Notes under the pieces: generated by a model
Told to the model about the DNA's origin: nothing
Databases searched by the model: none
The model's input: the letters and a program-made list of their open reading frames with translations, nothing else
In this document: piece after piece, positions 16,204 through 24,808 of the stretch
Layout: every line of letters begins with the position of its first letter
Position numbering within the stretch: position 1 is the stretch's first letter
Program-made: the position numbers and the translations under genes
NCBI GenBank assembly: GCA_963721335.1
Contig: CAVRIV010000005.1
Location: 248,001-312,000, forward strand
From: CAVXDY01 sp963721335
Lineage (GTDB): Bacteria > Actinomycetota > Thermoleophilia > Miltoncostaeales > Miltoncostaeaceae
Length of the DNA: 64,000 bases
Direction: 5' to 3'

Positions 16204-18393
16204 ATGGGACATCGCCTCCTGAGGCTCGCCTGCGCCGCGCCCCTGCTCGCCGTCTGCGCGGCTGTCCCCGCCGCCGCGGCGCCCGCCTGGTTGGCCCCCC
16301 AGACGCTTTCCGTCGCCCCGGCCGCGAGCGCCGCCCGGGTGGCGGTTGACCCCGACGGCGATGCGATCGCCGTCTGGCTCCGCAGCGACGGCTCGGACCA
16401 GCGGGTGCAGGTCTCACGCCGGCCCGCCGGCGGAGCCTGGAGCACGGCGGTCGATCTCTCCCCGGCGGGCGAGAATGCCGCCACCCCGCAGGTCGCGATC
16501 GCCGCCAACGGCGACGCCGTGGCCGTTTGGAGGGGCTCGACCGACCGTGTGCTCGCCCGGTCGCGACCGGCCGAGGGCACCTGGGGCCCGGTGGCGGAAC
16601 TCGCGACCGGAGGCACAACGGCCGATCCGCAGGTGGCGCTGCGGCCGAGCGGAGACGCCGTGGTCGTCTGGTCGCAGAAGATCTCCGGGAAGTTCCTCGT
16701 GCGGTCGTCCGTTCTCTCCGGGGGAACCTGGGCGACGCCCCAAACCGTTTCCGACCCCGGCGATGACGCCGCCGAGCCCCAGATCGCGATCGACGCCGCG
16801 GGCAATGCCGTGGTGGTGTGGATCCGCACGGATGGCTCAAACGATCCGGTGCAGGCGGCTACCCGCCCCAACGGGGGCTTGTGGTCGGCCCCGGTCACCC
16901 TGACGGGGAGTGGTAACAACGCCACAGCCGCCCGCGTCGCGGTGGACCCGGCGGGGAGCGCGACCGCGGTCTGGATTCGGCGCGTCGGCGGGGAGGACGC
17001 CGTGTGGACCGCGCGTCGCGCCGGTGGATCGTGGAGCGCCCCGGACCTCCTCTCTGACGACAGCAGGGCCGCGGCCGCGCCCGACGTCGCGATGGACGCC
17101 GCCGGCGGCGCGGTGGCCGTCTGGTCACGGGACGACGGATCCCACACGCGCATTCAGGCCGCCGCCCGCTCGGCCGCCGGTCCGTGGCCGGGCAGCCCCT
17201 CGACCCTGTCGGTGAGCGGTCAGAACGCCGTGACGCCCCAGGTCGCGATGACCGCGGCAGGTGACGCGATGGCGGTCTGGTCGCGCTTCGACGGGACCCG
17301 CAACGTGGTCCAGGCGGCTCAGCGGCCCGCGGGCGGCCCGTGGGCCCCCACACCGACCACCCTCTCGACGACGGGACAGGCCGGGGTGCTCCCGCAGATC
17401 GCCTTCGACGGCGCGGGCAACGCGGCGGCGGCCTGGATCCGGTCGGACGCCCCGGCGACGGTGCAGGCGGCGGGCTACGACGCGGTCGGACCCGTGGCGA
17501 CGGCGGTCAGCGTCCCGACGACCGGCACCGTCGGCAGCCCGGTGCCCGTCTCGGTCACCTTCACCGACGCCTGGTCGGCGCTCGCGGGCACCCCGGGCTG
17601 GACCTTCGGCGACGGCGGGGCGGCGAGCGGGACGTCGGCGGCCCACACGTACGCCGCCGCGGGCGTCAACACCGTGACCGCGAGCCAGTCGGACGCGCTC
17701 GGCAACTCCGGCCAGGCGATGCGCTCGATCACCGTGGCAGACGCTCCGCCGGTCCCTCCCGACCCCCCGCCGGTCCCGCCCGCAACCCCGCCCGACACCC
17801 CGCCGCTCCTCGTGCCGCCGCCTCCGGCGCCGGATCCAGAGCCCGTCATCGGGAAGACCATGGTGGCCGAGCCCCTGTCGGGGACGGTCCTCGTTCGGGT
17901 GCCCGGGTCGGCGCGCTACGCACCCGTGGATCCGTCCAAGCCGCTGCCGGTGGGCACGCTCATCGACACCACGCACGGCCGGGTCGCCGTCGCCACGGCG
18001 CTGCCGCGACCGGGCGCGAGCCAGACCGGCGTCTTCTGGGCCGGAGTCTTCCAGGTGCGCCAGCCCGCGAAGGCGGGCGGACGCACCGACATCGTCCTGC
18101 GCGGCGGACCGCCGCGATGCACGGCCGGGGAGGGCCAGGTGACCTCGGCCCGTCGCCGGCCCGCGCGCCGCCGCCTCTGGGCCCAGGACGACGACGGACG
18201 CTTCACCACCGGGGGGCGCAACAGCGTGGCCAGCGTGCGCGGGACGAAGTGGCTCACCGAGGAGCGCTGCGACGGCACCCTCACCCGGGTGGTGACCGGT
18301 GCGGTCCTGGTGCGCAACGTGCACACCGGCCGCTCGGTGCTGGTCAGGGCCGGCCGGTCCCACCTCGCGCGGACCCTCCGGCCCGGGGGATGA
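16204..18393 (+). CDS. Secreted protein: 8 propeller-like repeats, PKD domain, FecR-like domain
   Basis: The 729-residue protein starts with a signal peptide (LLRLACAAPLLAVCAAVPAAAA). Eight repeats of ~46-54 residues (residues ~40-415) each contain a version of P-Q-V-A-x-D-x-x-G-D-A-V-A-V-W. A PKD-like domain follows (~437-515; GWTFGDGGAASGTSAAHTYAAAG), then a Pro-rich linker (~520-550). A C-terminal FecR-like domain ends it (GTVLVRVPGSARYAPVDPSKPLPVGTLIDT, NSVASVRGTKW). FecR domains read periplasmic or surface signals in other bacteria. Its stop overlaps the start of the CHASE2-HD-GYP gene (ATGA), so the pair is likely one sensory unit. Confidence 0.8.
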   Translation: MGHRLLRLACAAPLLAVCAAVPAAAAPAWLAPQTLSVAPAASAARVAVDPDGDAIAVWLRSDGSDQRVQVSRRPAGGAWSTAVDLSPAGENAATPQVAIAANGDAVAVWRGSTDRVLARSRPAEGTWGPVAELATGGTTADPQVALRPSGDAVVVWSQKISGKFLVRSSVLSGGTWATPQTVSDPGDDAAEPQIAIDAAGNAVVVWIRTDGSNDPVQAATRPNGGLWSAPVTLTGSGNNATAARVAVDPAGSATAVWIRRVGGEDAVWTARRAGGSWSAPDLLSDDSRAAAAPDVAMDAAGGAVAVWSRDDGSHTRIQAAARSAAGPWPGSPSTLSVSGQNAVTPQVAMTAAGDAMAVWSRFDGTRNVVQAAQRPAGGPWAPTPTTLSTTGQAGVLPQIAFDGAGNAAAAWIRSDAPATVQAAGYDAVGPVATAVSVPTTGTVGSPVPVSVTFTDAWSALAGTPGWTFGDGGAASGTSAAHTYAAAGVNTVTASQSDALGNSGQAMRSITVADAPPVPPDPPPVPPATPPDTPPLLVPPPPAPDPEPVIGKTMVAEPLSGTVLVRVPGSARYAPVDPSKPLPVGTLIDTTHGRVAVATALPRPGASQTGVFWAGVFQVRQPAKAGGRTDIVLRGGPPRCTAGEGQVTSARRRPARRRLWAQDDDGRFTTGGRNSVASVRGTKWLTEERCDGTLTRVVTGAVLVRNVHTGRSVLVRAGRSHLARTLRPGG
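16330..17450 (+). repeat. Eight in-gene repeats of ~140-160 nt
   Basis: Protein-level repeats with cores VAVDPDGDAIAVW, VAIAANGDAVAVW, VALRPSGDAVVVW, IAIDAAGNAVVVW, VAVDPAGSATAVW, VAMDAAGGAVAVW, VAMTAAGDAMAVW and IAFDGAGNAAAAW. They are too diverged at DNA level to be a recent tandem duplication and probably form a beta-propeller. Confidence 0.7.
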
Positions 18394-20189
18394 CCGGCCG
18401 GCTCGGGGGGGTTCGGGCCCTGCGCGTCTGGGCCGCCCTGGCCGCCGCGGCGGCCGCGGTCGCGGTCGGCATCGGGGTTGACGCGTCGGGCGCCCTCCAG
18501 GGGCTCGAGAACGACGCCGTGGACCTGCGCTTCCAGCTGCGCGGCGCCGAGACGCCGAGCGACATGCTGGTTGTGGGAATCGACGACGTCACCTTCTCCG
18601 AGCTCGACCGGGCCTGGCCCTTCCCGCGCTCGCTCCACGCCCGGGTCATCGACCGCCTCCACGCCGCCGGGGCGCGCCACATCGCCTACGACGTCCAGTT
18701 CACCGAGCCGACCCGTCCTCGCGAGGACCTCGCCCTCTACGACGCGGTCGGCCGGGCGCGGCCGGTGACGTTGGCCACGAGCGAGGTCGATGCAGAGGGC
18801 CGCACCAACGTCCTGGGGGGCGATGACAACCTCGCACGCGCGGGGGCCCGGGCGGGCGCGGCCAGCTTCCCCACCGAGGCGGGCGAGATCATCCGGCGGT
18901 CCGACCGGTCGGCACTCGGCATCTCGACCATGTCGGTCGTGGCGGTCGAGGCGGCGACCAAGCGTCGCGTGCCCGCCGAGCTCTTCCCGGGCGGCCACGC
19001 GCTCATCGACTACCGGGGGCCCCCCGGCACGATCGAGACCGTCTCGTTCTCGGACGTTCTTCGCGGACGGGTGGACCCCGCCCGGATCCGCGGGCGCATC
19101 GTGGTGGTGGGCGCCACGGCGCCGACGCTGCAGGACATCCACGCGACCCCCACCGCCGGCGACCGCCCGATGGCCGGCGCCGAGGTCCAGGCCAACGCCA
19201 TCTGGACGCTCCTCCACGGCAACCCGCTCCGACCCGCGCCGGCCTGGTGGGGCGTGCTCGCCATCGTGCTCATGGGCGTGGCGTGCCCGCTGGCGGGTGC
19301 GCGGTGGCGGCCGCTTCCGGTGGCCGCCCTCGCGGTGCCGCTCGCGCTCGCCGCCCTCGTCGGGGCCCAGGCCCTCTTCGAGGGCGGCATCGTGGTCGAG
19401 GTCGTCCCGCCGCTCCTGGCCCTGGCGGTCGGAGCGGTGGGGGTCGTCGTCGTGACCTCGATCGCCGAGCGTCGTGAGGGCGCGACCGTGGCCCGGCGCA
19501 ACGAGGTGCTCGAGGCCCGGGTGCGCGAGCGCACGCGGGAGCTGTACGAGACTCAGCTCGAGGTCATCAGCCGCCTCTGTCAGGCGGCCGAGACGCGCGA
19601 CGACGACACCGGCCGCCACATCGCCCGGATGAGCGGCATGTGCGAGGCGCTCGGCCTCGCCCTCGGGATGAGCGCGGCCGACGCGGAGCTCCTGCGTCAC
19701 GCGAGCGCGCTGCACGATGTGGGGAAGATCGGCATCCCCGACCGGATCCTGCTGAAGCCCGGGAGGTTCGACGACGAGGAACGGGCGATCATGCAGACCC
19801 ACACCACCATCGGCGCGACCATGCTCGCCGGATCGTCGTCGCAGCTCCTGCAGATGGCCGAGGTCATCGCCTTGACCCACCATGAGCGGTGGGACGGCAC
19901 CGGCTATCCCGCGGGTCTCGCGGCTGAGGAGATACCCCTGATGGGTCGGATCTGCGCCATCTGCGACGTCTTCGACGCGCTCTGCTCCCCTCGGCCGTAC
20001 AAGGACGCCTGGTCGTTCGAGGAGGCCGTGACCGAGATCGAGCGCTCGCGCGGCTCGCAGTTCGACCCCTCGATGATGGACGCCTTCCTCGCGATCGCGC
20101 CCGCGCTCCACGAGCGGTTCTGGGGGCCGTCGGGATCCCACGGCGCCGAGCCCCCCGTCGCCGCGGCGGTCGCCCACCTCCCCGCATAG
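18390..20189 (+). CDS. CHASE2 sensor with HD-GYP phosphodiesterase domain
   Basis: An N-terminal membrane helix (VWAALAAAAAAVAVGIGV) leads into an extracellular CHASE2 domain (residues ~30-270: LENDAVDLRFQLRG, VVGIDDVTF, WPFPRSLHARVIDRL, AYDVQFTEP, GRIVVVGATAPTLQDIHATP). Two or three membrane helices follow (~275-350), then a short coiled stretch and an HD-GYP domain (~390-570) with HDVGKIGIPD and THHERWDGTGYP. HD-GYP proteins hydrolyse c-di-GMP or related dinucleotides, so this is predicted to turn an external signal into lower c-di-GMP. The start overlaps the FecR-protein stop by ATGA. CHASE2 is more often attached to cyclases, so this combination is less usual. Confidence 0.88.
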   Translation: MTGRLGGVRALRVWAALAAAAAAVAVGIGVDASGALQGLENDAVDLRFQLRGAETPSDMLVVGIDDVTFSELDRAWPFPRSLHARVIDRLHAAGARHIAYDVQFTEPTRPREDLALYDAVGRARPVTLATSEVDAEGRTNVLGGDDNLARAGARAGAASFPTEAGEIIRRSDRSALGISTMSVVAVEAATKRRVPAELFPGGHALIDYRGPPGTIETVSFSDVLRGRVDPARIRGRIVVVGATAPTLQDIHATPTAGDRPMAGAEVQANAIWTLLHGNPLRPAPAWWGVLAIVLMGVACPLAGARWRPLPVAALAVPLALAALVGAQALFEGGIVVEVVPPLLALAVGAVGVVVVTSIAERREGATVARRNEVLEARVRERTRELYETQLEVISRLCQAAETRDDDTGRHIARMSGMCEALGLALGMSAADAELLRHASALHDVGKIGIPDRILLKPGRFDDEERAIMQTHTTIGATMLAGSSSQLLQMAEVIALTHHERWDGTGYPAGLAAEEIPLMGRICAICDVFDALCSPRPYKDAWSFEEAVTEIERSRGSQFDPSMMDAFLAIAPALHERFWGPSGSHGAEPPVAAAVAHLPA

Positions 20190-20198
20190 CCCCCTGGT

Positions 20199-20210
20199 CC
20201 TCGTACGAGG
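20199..20210. promoter_or_regulatory. 12-bp perfect palindrome CCTCGTACGAGG
   Basis: It sits 5 nt before a TAGCCT hexamer and 40 nt before ATG 20250. The placement suits a repressor operator for the SDR gene; no cognate regulator is identified. Confidence 0.35.
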
Positions 20211-20215
20211 CCCGT

Positions 20216-20221
20216 TAGCCT
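20216..20221 (+). promoter_or_regulatory. Putative -10 element TAGCCT
   Basis: TAG[ACT][CG]T-type hexamer 29 nt before the SDR start. Confidence 0.35.
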
Positions 20222-20249
20222 GCTGCGGTCCAAATCCAGGGGGTTCGCG

Positions 20250-20984
20250 ATGACCGTTCCCGCGCCGACGAGTGGCCCGGCCATGAGGTCCCTCGAGGGC
20301 AGGGTCGCGCTCGTGACAGGCGGAGGCCGGGGGATCGGAGCGGCCACCGTGCGCGCTCTCTCGGACGCGGGGGCACAGGTGGTGGCGCTGTCGCGCAGCG
20401 GTGCCGATCCCGCGGTTCCCGGGGCGGTGGCGGTCGCCTGCGACCTGCGCGATCGGCCGGGCATGTTCGAGGCCGTCGATCGGGTGGTGAGCCGTTTCGG
20501 GCGGCTGGACATCGTGGTTCCGAACGCCGGCGTGGGGAGCTACGGCCCCTTCATCGAGCTGGCGCCGGAGGAGGTGGACGAGATGATCGACGTCAACGTG
20601 AAGGGCACGCTCTACACCCTCCAGGCGACCCTGCCGCACCTGCTGCGCAGCCCGGCGGCCGATGTCGTGATCATCGCCTCGGAGGCCGGGCGCCGCGGCC
20701 TGCCCGGGGAGTCGGTCTACTGCGCGTCGAAGTTCGCCCAGGTGGGCCTCGGGCGTGCTCTCGACCACGAGCTGCGCGAGCGCGGCGTGCGGTGCACCAA
20801 CGTCTGCCCGGGAGGGGTGGCCACCGGATTCGCCGTGGGACGTGGGCGTGATCCCGACGACGAGGTGGGGATGATGAGCGCCGAGGAGGTCGCCGACGTC
20901 GTGCTCTTCGCGGTGACCCGTCCGCGCGGGATGCGCCTGCTGGAGGTCGCGCTGCGGCCGATGACGGAGTCCTCCTGGGGGTGA
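20250..20984 (+). CDS. Short-chain dehydrogenase/reductase
   Basis: A classical SDR: cofactor loop TGGGRGIG, CDLRD after the third strand, PNAGVG (NAG motif), catalytic Ser in IIASEAG and YCASK (YxxxK), then PGGVATG. Its 244 residues are the normal length. An alternative start is Met 12 (ATG 20283, MRSLEGRVALVTGG), which is closer to the usual N-terminus. Substrate cannot be told from sequence. It is transcribed away from the CHASE2 gene's end with its own palindrome and -10 element. Confidence 0.85.
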   Translation: MTVPAPTSGPAMRSLEGRVALVTGGGRGIGAATVRALSDAGAQVVALSRSGADPAVPGAVAVACDLRDRPGMFEAVDRVVSRFGRLDIVVPNAGVGSYGPFIELAPEEVDEMIDVNVKGTLYTLQATLPHLLRSPAADVVIIASEAGRRGLPGESVYCASKFAQVGLGRALDHELRERGVRCTNVCPGGVATGFAVGRGRDPDDEVGMMSAEEVADVVLFAVTRPRGMRLLEVALRPMTESSWG

Positions 20985-21021
20985 CGCGTCGCCCGCGGTG
21001 AGCTCCCGCGTCTCAGGTTCG

Positions 21022-21039
21022 ACCGCCCCGGGGAGCGGT
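21022..21039. terminator. Weak hairpin between convergent genes
   Basis: ACCGC (21022-21026) pairs with GCGGT (21035-21039) with a partly paired C/G interior. It lies in the 60-nt gap between the SDR and protease genes. Confidence 0.3.
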
Positions 21040-21044
21040 GGCAC

Positions 21045-23147
21045 CTAGCTGTCGTCGGCGACGTCGTCCGCCGGGACGGTCGTGAAGCGCACCTCGTCGG
21101 CCGCCTCGCCATCGACGGTGGAGACGCGTAGCCGCAGGACGTGCTCCCCCGCGGAGGGTGCCTCGATCCAGAGCTCGCCCTCGCCCACGTCGCTGCCGTC
21201 GAGCTCCCACCGCCACGACTCGGAGGGGATGGGCTCGCCCGACGCTGACACCGCCGCCGCGAACAGGCGCAGGGTCTGGCCATCGACGTGGACCGCGCCG
21301 GGGCGCGGGTGCATGACGGCGACGTCGGGCGCGCGCGCGGCGATCTCGAGGCCGACGGGCGTCGAGTGGGTGGAGGAGAAGCCGTCGTGCGCGACGAGCT
21401 GGATCTGGACGGGTCCCGGCGGCAGGTGGCGCGTCGCGACCTCCGCGCGGTCGCCGGTGAGCCCGGTCGCGAGGGCCCTCCAGTCCTCACCGTCGCGCGA
21501 CCAGCGCAGCCAGCAGTCGGTGGCGGCCGGTGCGCGCCACCCGGCGCGGACGGCTCCCTTGACCACCCGGCAGGTGAACCGGGCGATCTCCGGCGGCCGC
21601 GGCGGCGCCGCGCGGGTCCACACGACCTCCTCGCCGGCGACGATCTCGAGGCGGGCGCCGAGCGCCACGTTCGGGATCAGCGCCTGGGCGACCGCGTCGC
21701 CCTCGTCGTCGTCGCCGCCGCACCCGCAGCCCGCCAGGCCTCCGAGCCGCCGGAGCGGCGCCGCGGCCAGCACCGCGCCGTCCTCGTCCACCAGGCGGGC
21801 GGTCATGCCGGTCGCGGTTGAGATCGCGGCCGGCCGCGTGAGGGTGCGGGCGACGTGGCGAACATCCACCGAGTCGCCGGGGCCGATCACCGCGATCAGG
21901 CTGATGACGTCCTCGGCCGCGGCGACCAGGTGGAACGGGCCGTGCGGCTCGGCGACCTCCAGCCACCAGAGGTCGGCGAGGCACACCGACTCCGGGTTGA
22001 GCGCCGACGAGCCGAACAGCGCCCCGTGGTGGTAGAGCGATATCCACTTCGGCCAGCAGTACGACATGAGGTCCTTGAAGGTCCCGGGGGCCTTGATCGC
22101 GCCGTTGTTGACGTCCAGCCCGTACTCGCCGATCGACCCCTGTGGCATCGCCGCAGGGTCGTAGGGCTCGTAGGCCGGGTAGCCCGCGTCGCCGATGACC
22201 CCGCACGGCGCGTGCCACACGCCGCAGGCGTGTCCGATCTCGTGGGCCATCGTGAGCCCGTCGGTGATGTGCCCGGTGGGGCCGACCGCCAGGCCGCCTC
22301 CGCCACAACCGCCGCCGCCGAGCGCCATCGGCATCAGGCCGTAGTAGATGAACCCCGGCTGGTTGCCGTCGGCGGTCATCTGATTCGCCACGGCCGTGAG
22401 CAGCGCGATCCAGTTCGGCAGGCAGGAGCCGTCGGACGCGACGCCCAGCTCGAGGGGGGTCGTCCACGCGAGCGTGCCGGCATCGCGGAAGTCGGCCTGG
22501 GAGCGCACCGGGTACAGCGTGAGCGTGTCGGCCGCGGTCGACTGGAGCGCCTGCATCGTCGGCGCCGCCGCGGAGATGACCTGCGCGCCGGGGTTCGTGT
22601 TGGCCGGGCCGTTGTAGGAGATGAAGATGCCGGCGAGGCGCAGGGTGCGGCGCAGCGTCGCGTCGATCGTCGTGCTCCTCACCGCGGGCGCACCCCTGCC
22701 CTGGACCCGTGCGGTGAGCTGCAGCTCCCCGCACATGAGCTCGGCCGGGATCACGAAGTTGAGGGTCGCCGCGAGGCTGCTGCGCTCGCCGGCGAGGTTG
22801 CTCTCCACCCACTGGGGCCTCGGGGCGACGATCGTCCCGGGGGGCCGCGGCGTGAGGGTCGCGACCGAGGGCCAGAAGAAGCGCCGCCTGCGCCGGATGC
22901 CCAGCGTGCCCGTGACGCCCCACTCGCCGTACCAGCTCCGCACGTACACGCGCACCCACGCCGGCTTGCCCGCCACCAGCCGGGCCGAGTTGTCGGGCAT
23001 CCGGTCGGCCGGGTCGGCCAGGTGCCGGTCGGCGCGCGCGTACTGGATGCCCTGGGTGACCTCGATCCCGACGATGAACAGGTCGCCCGACTGGTCGGTC
23101 TCCTCGGCCCAGCCGAGGAGGTGGAGGGGGTCTGGGCCGTGGAACAT
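21045..23147 (-). CDS. Metzincin-like zinc protease with C-terminal Ig-like domains
   Basis: The 700-residue protein holds a full metzincin zinc site, HEIGHACGVWH (HExxHxxGxxH), near residue 300. A plausible Met-turn, DLMSYCWPKW, follows about 60 residues later. The ~290 residues before it are beta-rich (VGIEVTQGIQYARADRHL, GKPAWVRVYVRSWYG). The last ~250 residues look like two or three Ig/fibronectin-like sandwiches (ARFTCRVVKGAVRAGW, SWRWELDGSDVGEGELWIEAPSAGEHVLRLRV). A Gly/Cys cluster (GGGGCGGGGLAVG) precedes the zinc site. ATG 23147 follows AGGAGGCCCTG and opens directly into folded sequence (MFHGPDPLHLLGW) with no signal peptide, odd for an extracellular-type protease. The stop is a TAG inside CTAG. 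Confidence 0.75.
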   Translation of the reverse strand: MFHGPDPLHLLGWAEETDQSGDLFIVGIEVTQGIQYARADRHLADPADRMPDNSARLVAGKPAWVRVYVRSWYGEWGVTGTLGIRRRRRFFWPSVATLTPRPPGTIVAPRPQWVESNLAGERSSLAATLNFVIPAELMCGELQLTARVQGRGAPAVRSTTIDATLRRTLRLAGIFISYNGPANTNPGAQVISAAAPTMQALQSTAADTLTLYPVRSQADFRDAGTLAWTTPLELGVASDGSCLPNWIALLTAVANQMTADGNQPGFIYYGLMPMALGGGGCGGGGLAVGPTGHITDGLTMAHEIGHACGVWHAPCGVIGDAGYPAYEPYDPAAMPQGSIGEYGLDVNNGAIKAPGTFKDLMSYCWPKWISLYHHGALFGSSALNPESVCLADLWWLEVAEPHGPFHLVAAAEDVISLIAVIGPGDSVDVRHVARTLTRPAAISTATGMTARLVDEDGAVLAAAPLRRLGGLAGCGCGGDDDEGDAVAQALIPNVALGARLEIVAGEEVVWTRAAPPRPPEIARFTCRVVKGAVRAGWRAPAATDCWLRWSRDGEDWRALATGLTGDRAEVATRHLPPGPVQIQLVAHDGFSSTHSTPVGLEIAARAPDVAVMHPRPGAVHVDGQTLRLFAAAVSASGEPIPSESWRWELDGSDVGEGELWIEAPSAGEHVLRLRVSTVDGEAADEVRFTTVPADDVADDS

Positions 23148-23245
23148 CAGGGCCTCCTGGCGCGGGGGCCACCACGATACCCCGCGCGTTCGCGCGGGCA
23201 CGAGGACGCGCGGACAGCTCTGCCCGCCCGAGATGCGGCGAGGCT

Positions 23246-23262
23246 TCTCATGAATCTCTCAT
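23246..23262 (+). promoter_or_regulatory. TCTCAT-N5-TCTCAT direct repeat (response-regulator box)
   Basis: Two TCTCAT copies (23246-23251 and 23257-23262) are 11 bp apart, the helical phasing used by OmpR/PhoB regulators. A possible -10 (TACAAC, 23274-23279) follows 11 nt later. The same arrangement occurs at 26204-26220. It precedes the lipoprotein/two-component operon. Confidence 0.6.
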
Positions 23263-23335
23263 CGGGCGATTCGTACAACCCGCCTCCGGTGGCCCGGACT
23301 CGAACAGGCCGCCCCAGCATTCGGAGGACGAAACC

Positions 23336-24100
23336 GTGAACAAGCACGCATCCGTCGCCGCGGTCCTCGGCTGCGCAGTTGCCATCGTGGGGATCGCGGG
23401 CTGCGGCGGCGATGGACCGGCGGGCGGCGGCGCGGATCGGGGCCTGCCACAGGGGGGCGAGCCGGTCACGCTCGACCCGGCCGACTTCTCGACCACGATC
23501 GACAACCCCTACTGGCCGATGACCCCGGGCAGCCGCTGGATCTATGTCGAGGCCCAGCCCGGGGGGACCCCGCAGAGGATCGTCGTCACGGTCACGGACC
23601 GGACCAGGATGATCGCGAACGGGATCCGGGCTCGCGTGGTCCGCGACGTGGTCACCGAGGACGGCGCGCCCGTCGAGACCACCGACGACTGGTACGCGCA
23701 GGACGAGGCGGGGAACATCTGGTATCTCGGCGAGGACACGCGCAGCTTCCAGGACGGAAAGCCCGCGGATCGGTCCGGCTCGTTCGAGGCCGGAGTCGAC
23801 GGCGCGCAGGCCGGAGTCGCCATGCCGGCCGACCCGGTGCCCGGCCTCTCATACCGCCAGGAGTACTACGCGGGCGAGGCCGAGGACAGAGCCGCGGTCA
23901 TCACGGTCGGCGAGGAGCAGGTGGAGGTGCCCTTCGGCCACTTCGCGGCCGACGTGCTGATGACGCGGGATCTCGTGCCGACCGAGCCCAGGGTCCAGGA
24001 GCTGAAGTTCTACGCTCGCGGCGTCGGGCCGGTCCTCAGCATCCACACCGATGGGCCCGGCGAGCGGGCGGCGCTGGTGAGCTTCACCCCCGGCGACTAG
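23336..24100 (+). CDS. Lipoprotein of unknown function, first gene of TCS operon
   Basis: GTG 23336 follows GGAGGACGAAACC. The N-terminus is a lipoprotein signal (VLGCAVAIVGIAGC) with Cys 23 as the lipidated residue, then a Gly-rich linker. The mature ~225 residues carry DFSTTIDNPYWPMTPGSRWIYVE, ETTDDWYAQDEAGNIWYLGED and GLSYRQEYYAGEAEDRA, a pattern I recall from uncharacterised actinobacterial lipoproteins but cannot name. It lies 27 nt before the response-regulator gene and is probably the sensed or regulated envelope component. A TCTCAT direct repeat lies upstream. Confidence 0.7.
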   Translation: MNKHASVAAVLGCAVAIVGIAGCGGDGPAGGGADRGLPQGGEPVTLDPADFSTTIDNPYWPMTPGSRWIYVEAQPGGTPQRIVVTVTDRTRMIANGIRARVVRDVVTEDGAPVETTDDWYAQDEAGNIWYLGEDTRSFQDGKPADRSGSFEAGVDGAQAGVAMPADPVPGLSYRQEYYAGEAEDRAAVITVGEEQVEVPFGHFAADVLMTRDLVPTEPRVQELKFYARGVGPVLSIHTDGPGERAALVSFTPGD

Positions 24101-24127
24101 CCCGTCCGACGTGAGAGGTTTGCGGCC

Positions 24128-24804
<677 letters not shown>

Positions 24805-24808
<4 letters not shown>

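Noticed and set aside
13565..16840. Open minus-strand frame of over 1,000 codons
   Set aside because: It is a patchwork: parts of the NHL gene and the start of the LuxR gene in frame, the rest Arg/Pro/Gly-rich antisense of the repeat gene. Only the real segments were kept.
16330..17450. CRISPR or DNA tandem repeat
   Set aside because: The repeats are coding, diverged at DNA level and in frame; no constant spacers.
17916..21044. Long open minus-strand frame opposite the CHASE2 and SDR genes
   Set aside because: Composition is that of a GC-rich antisense shadow (Arg, Gly, His, Asp) with no motif, and it opposes genes with complete domains.
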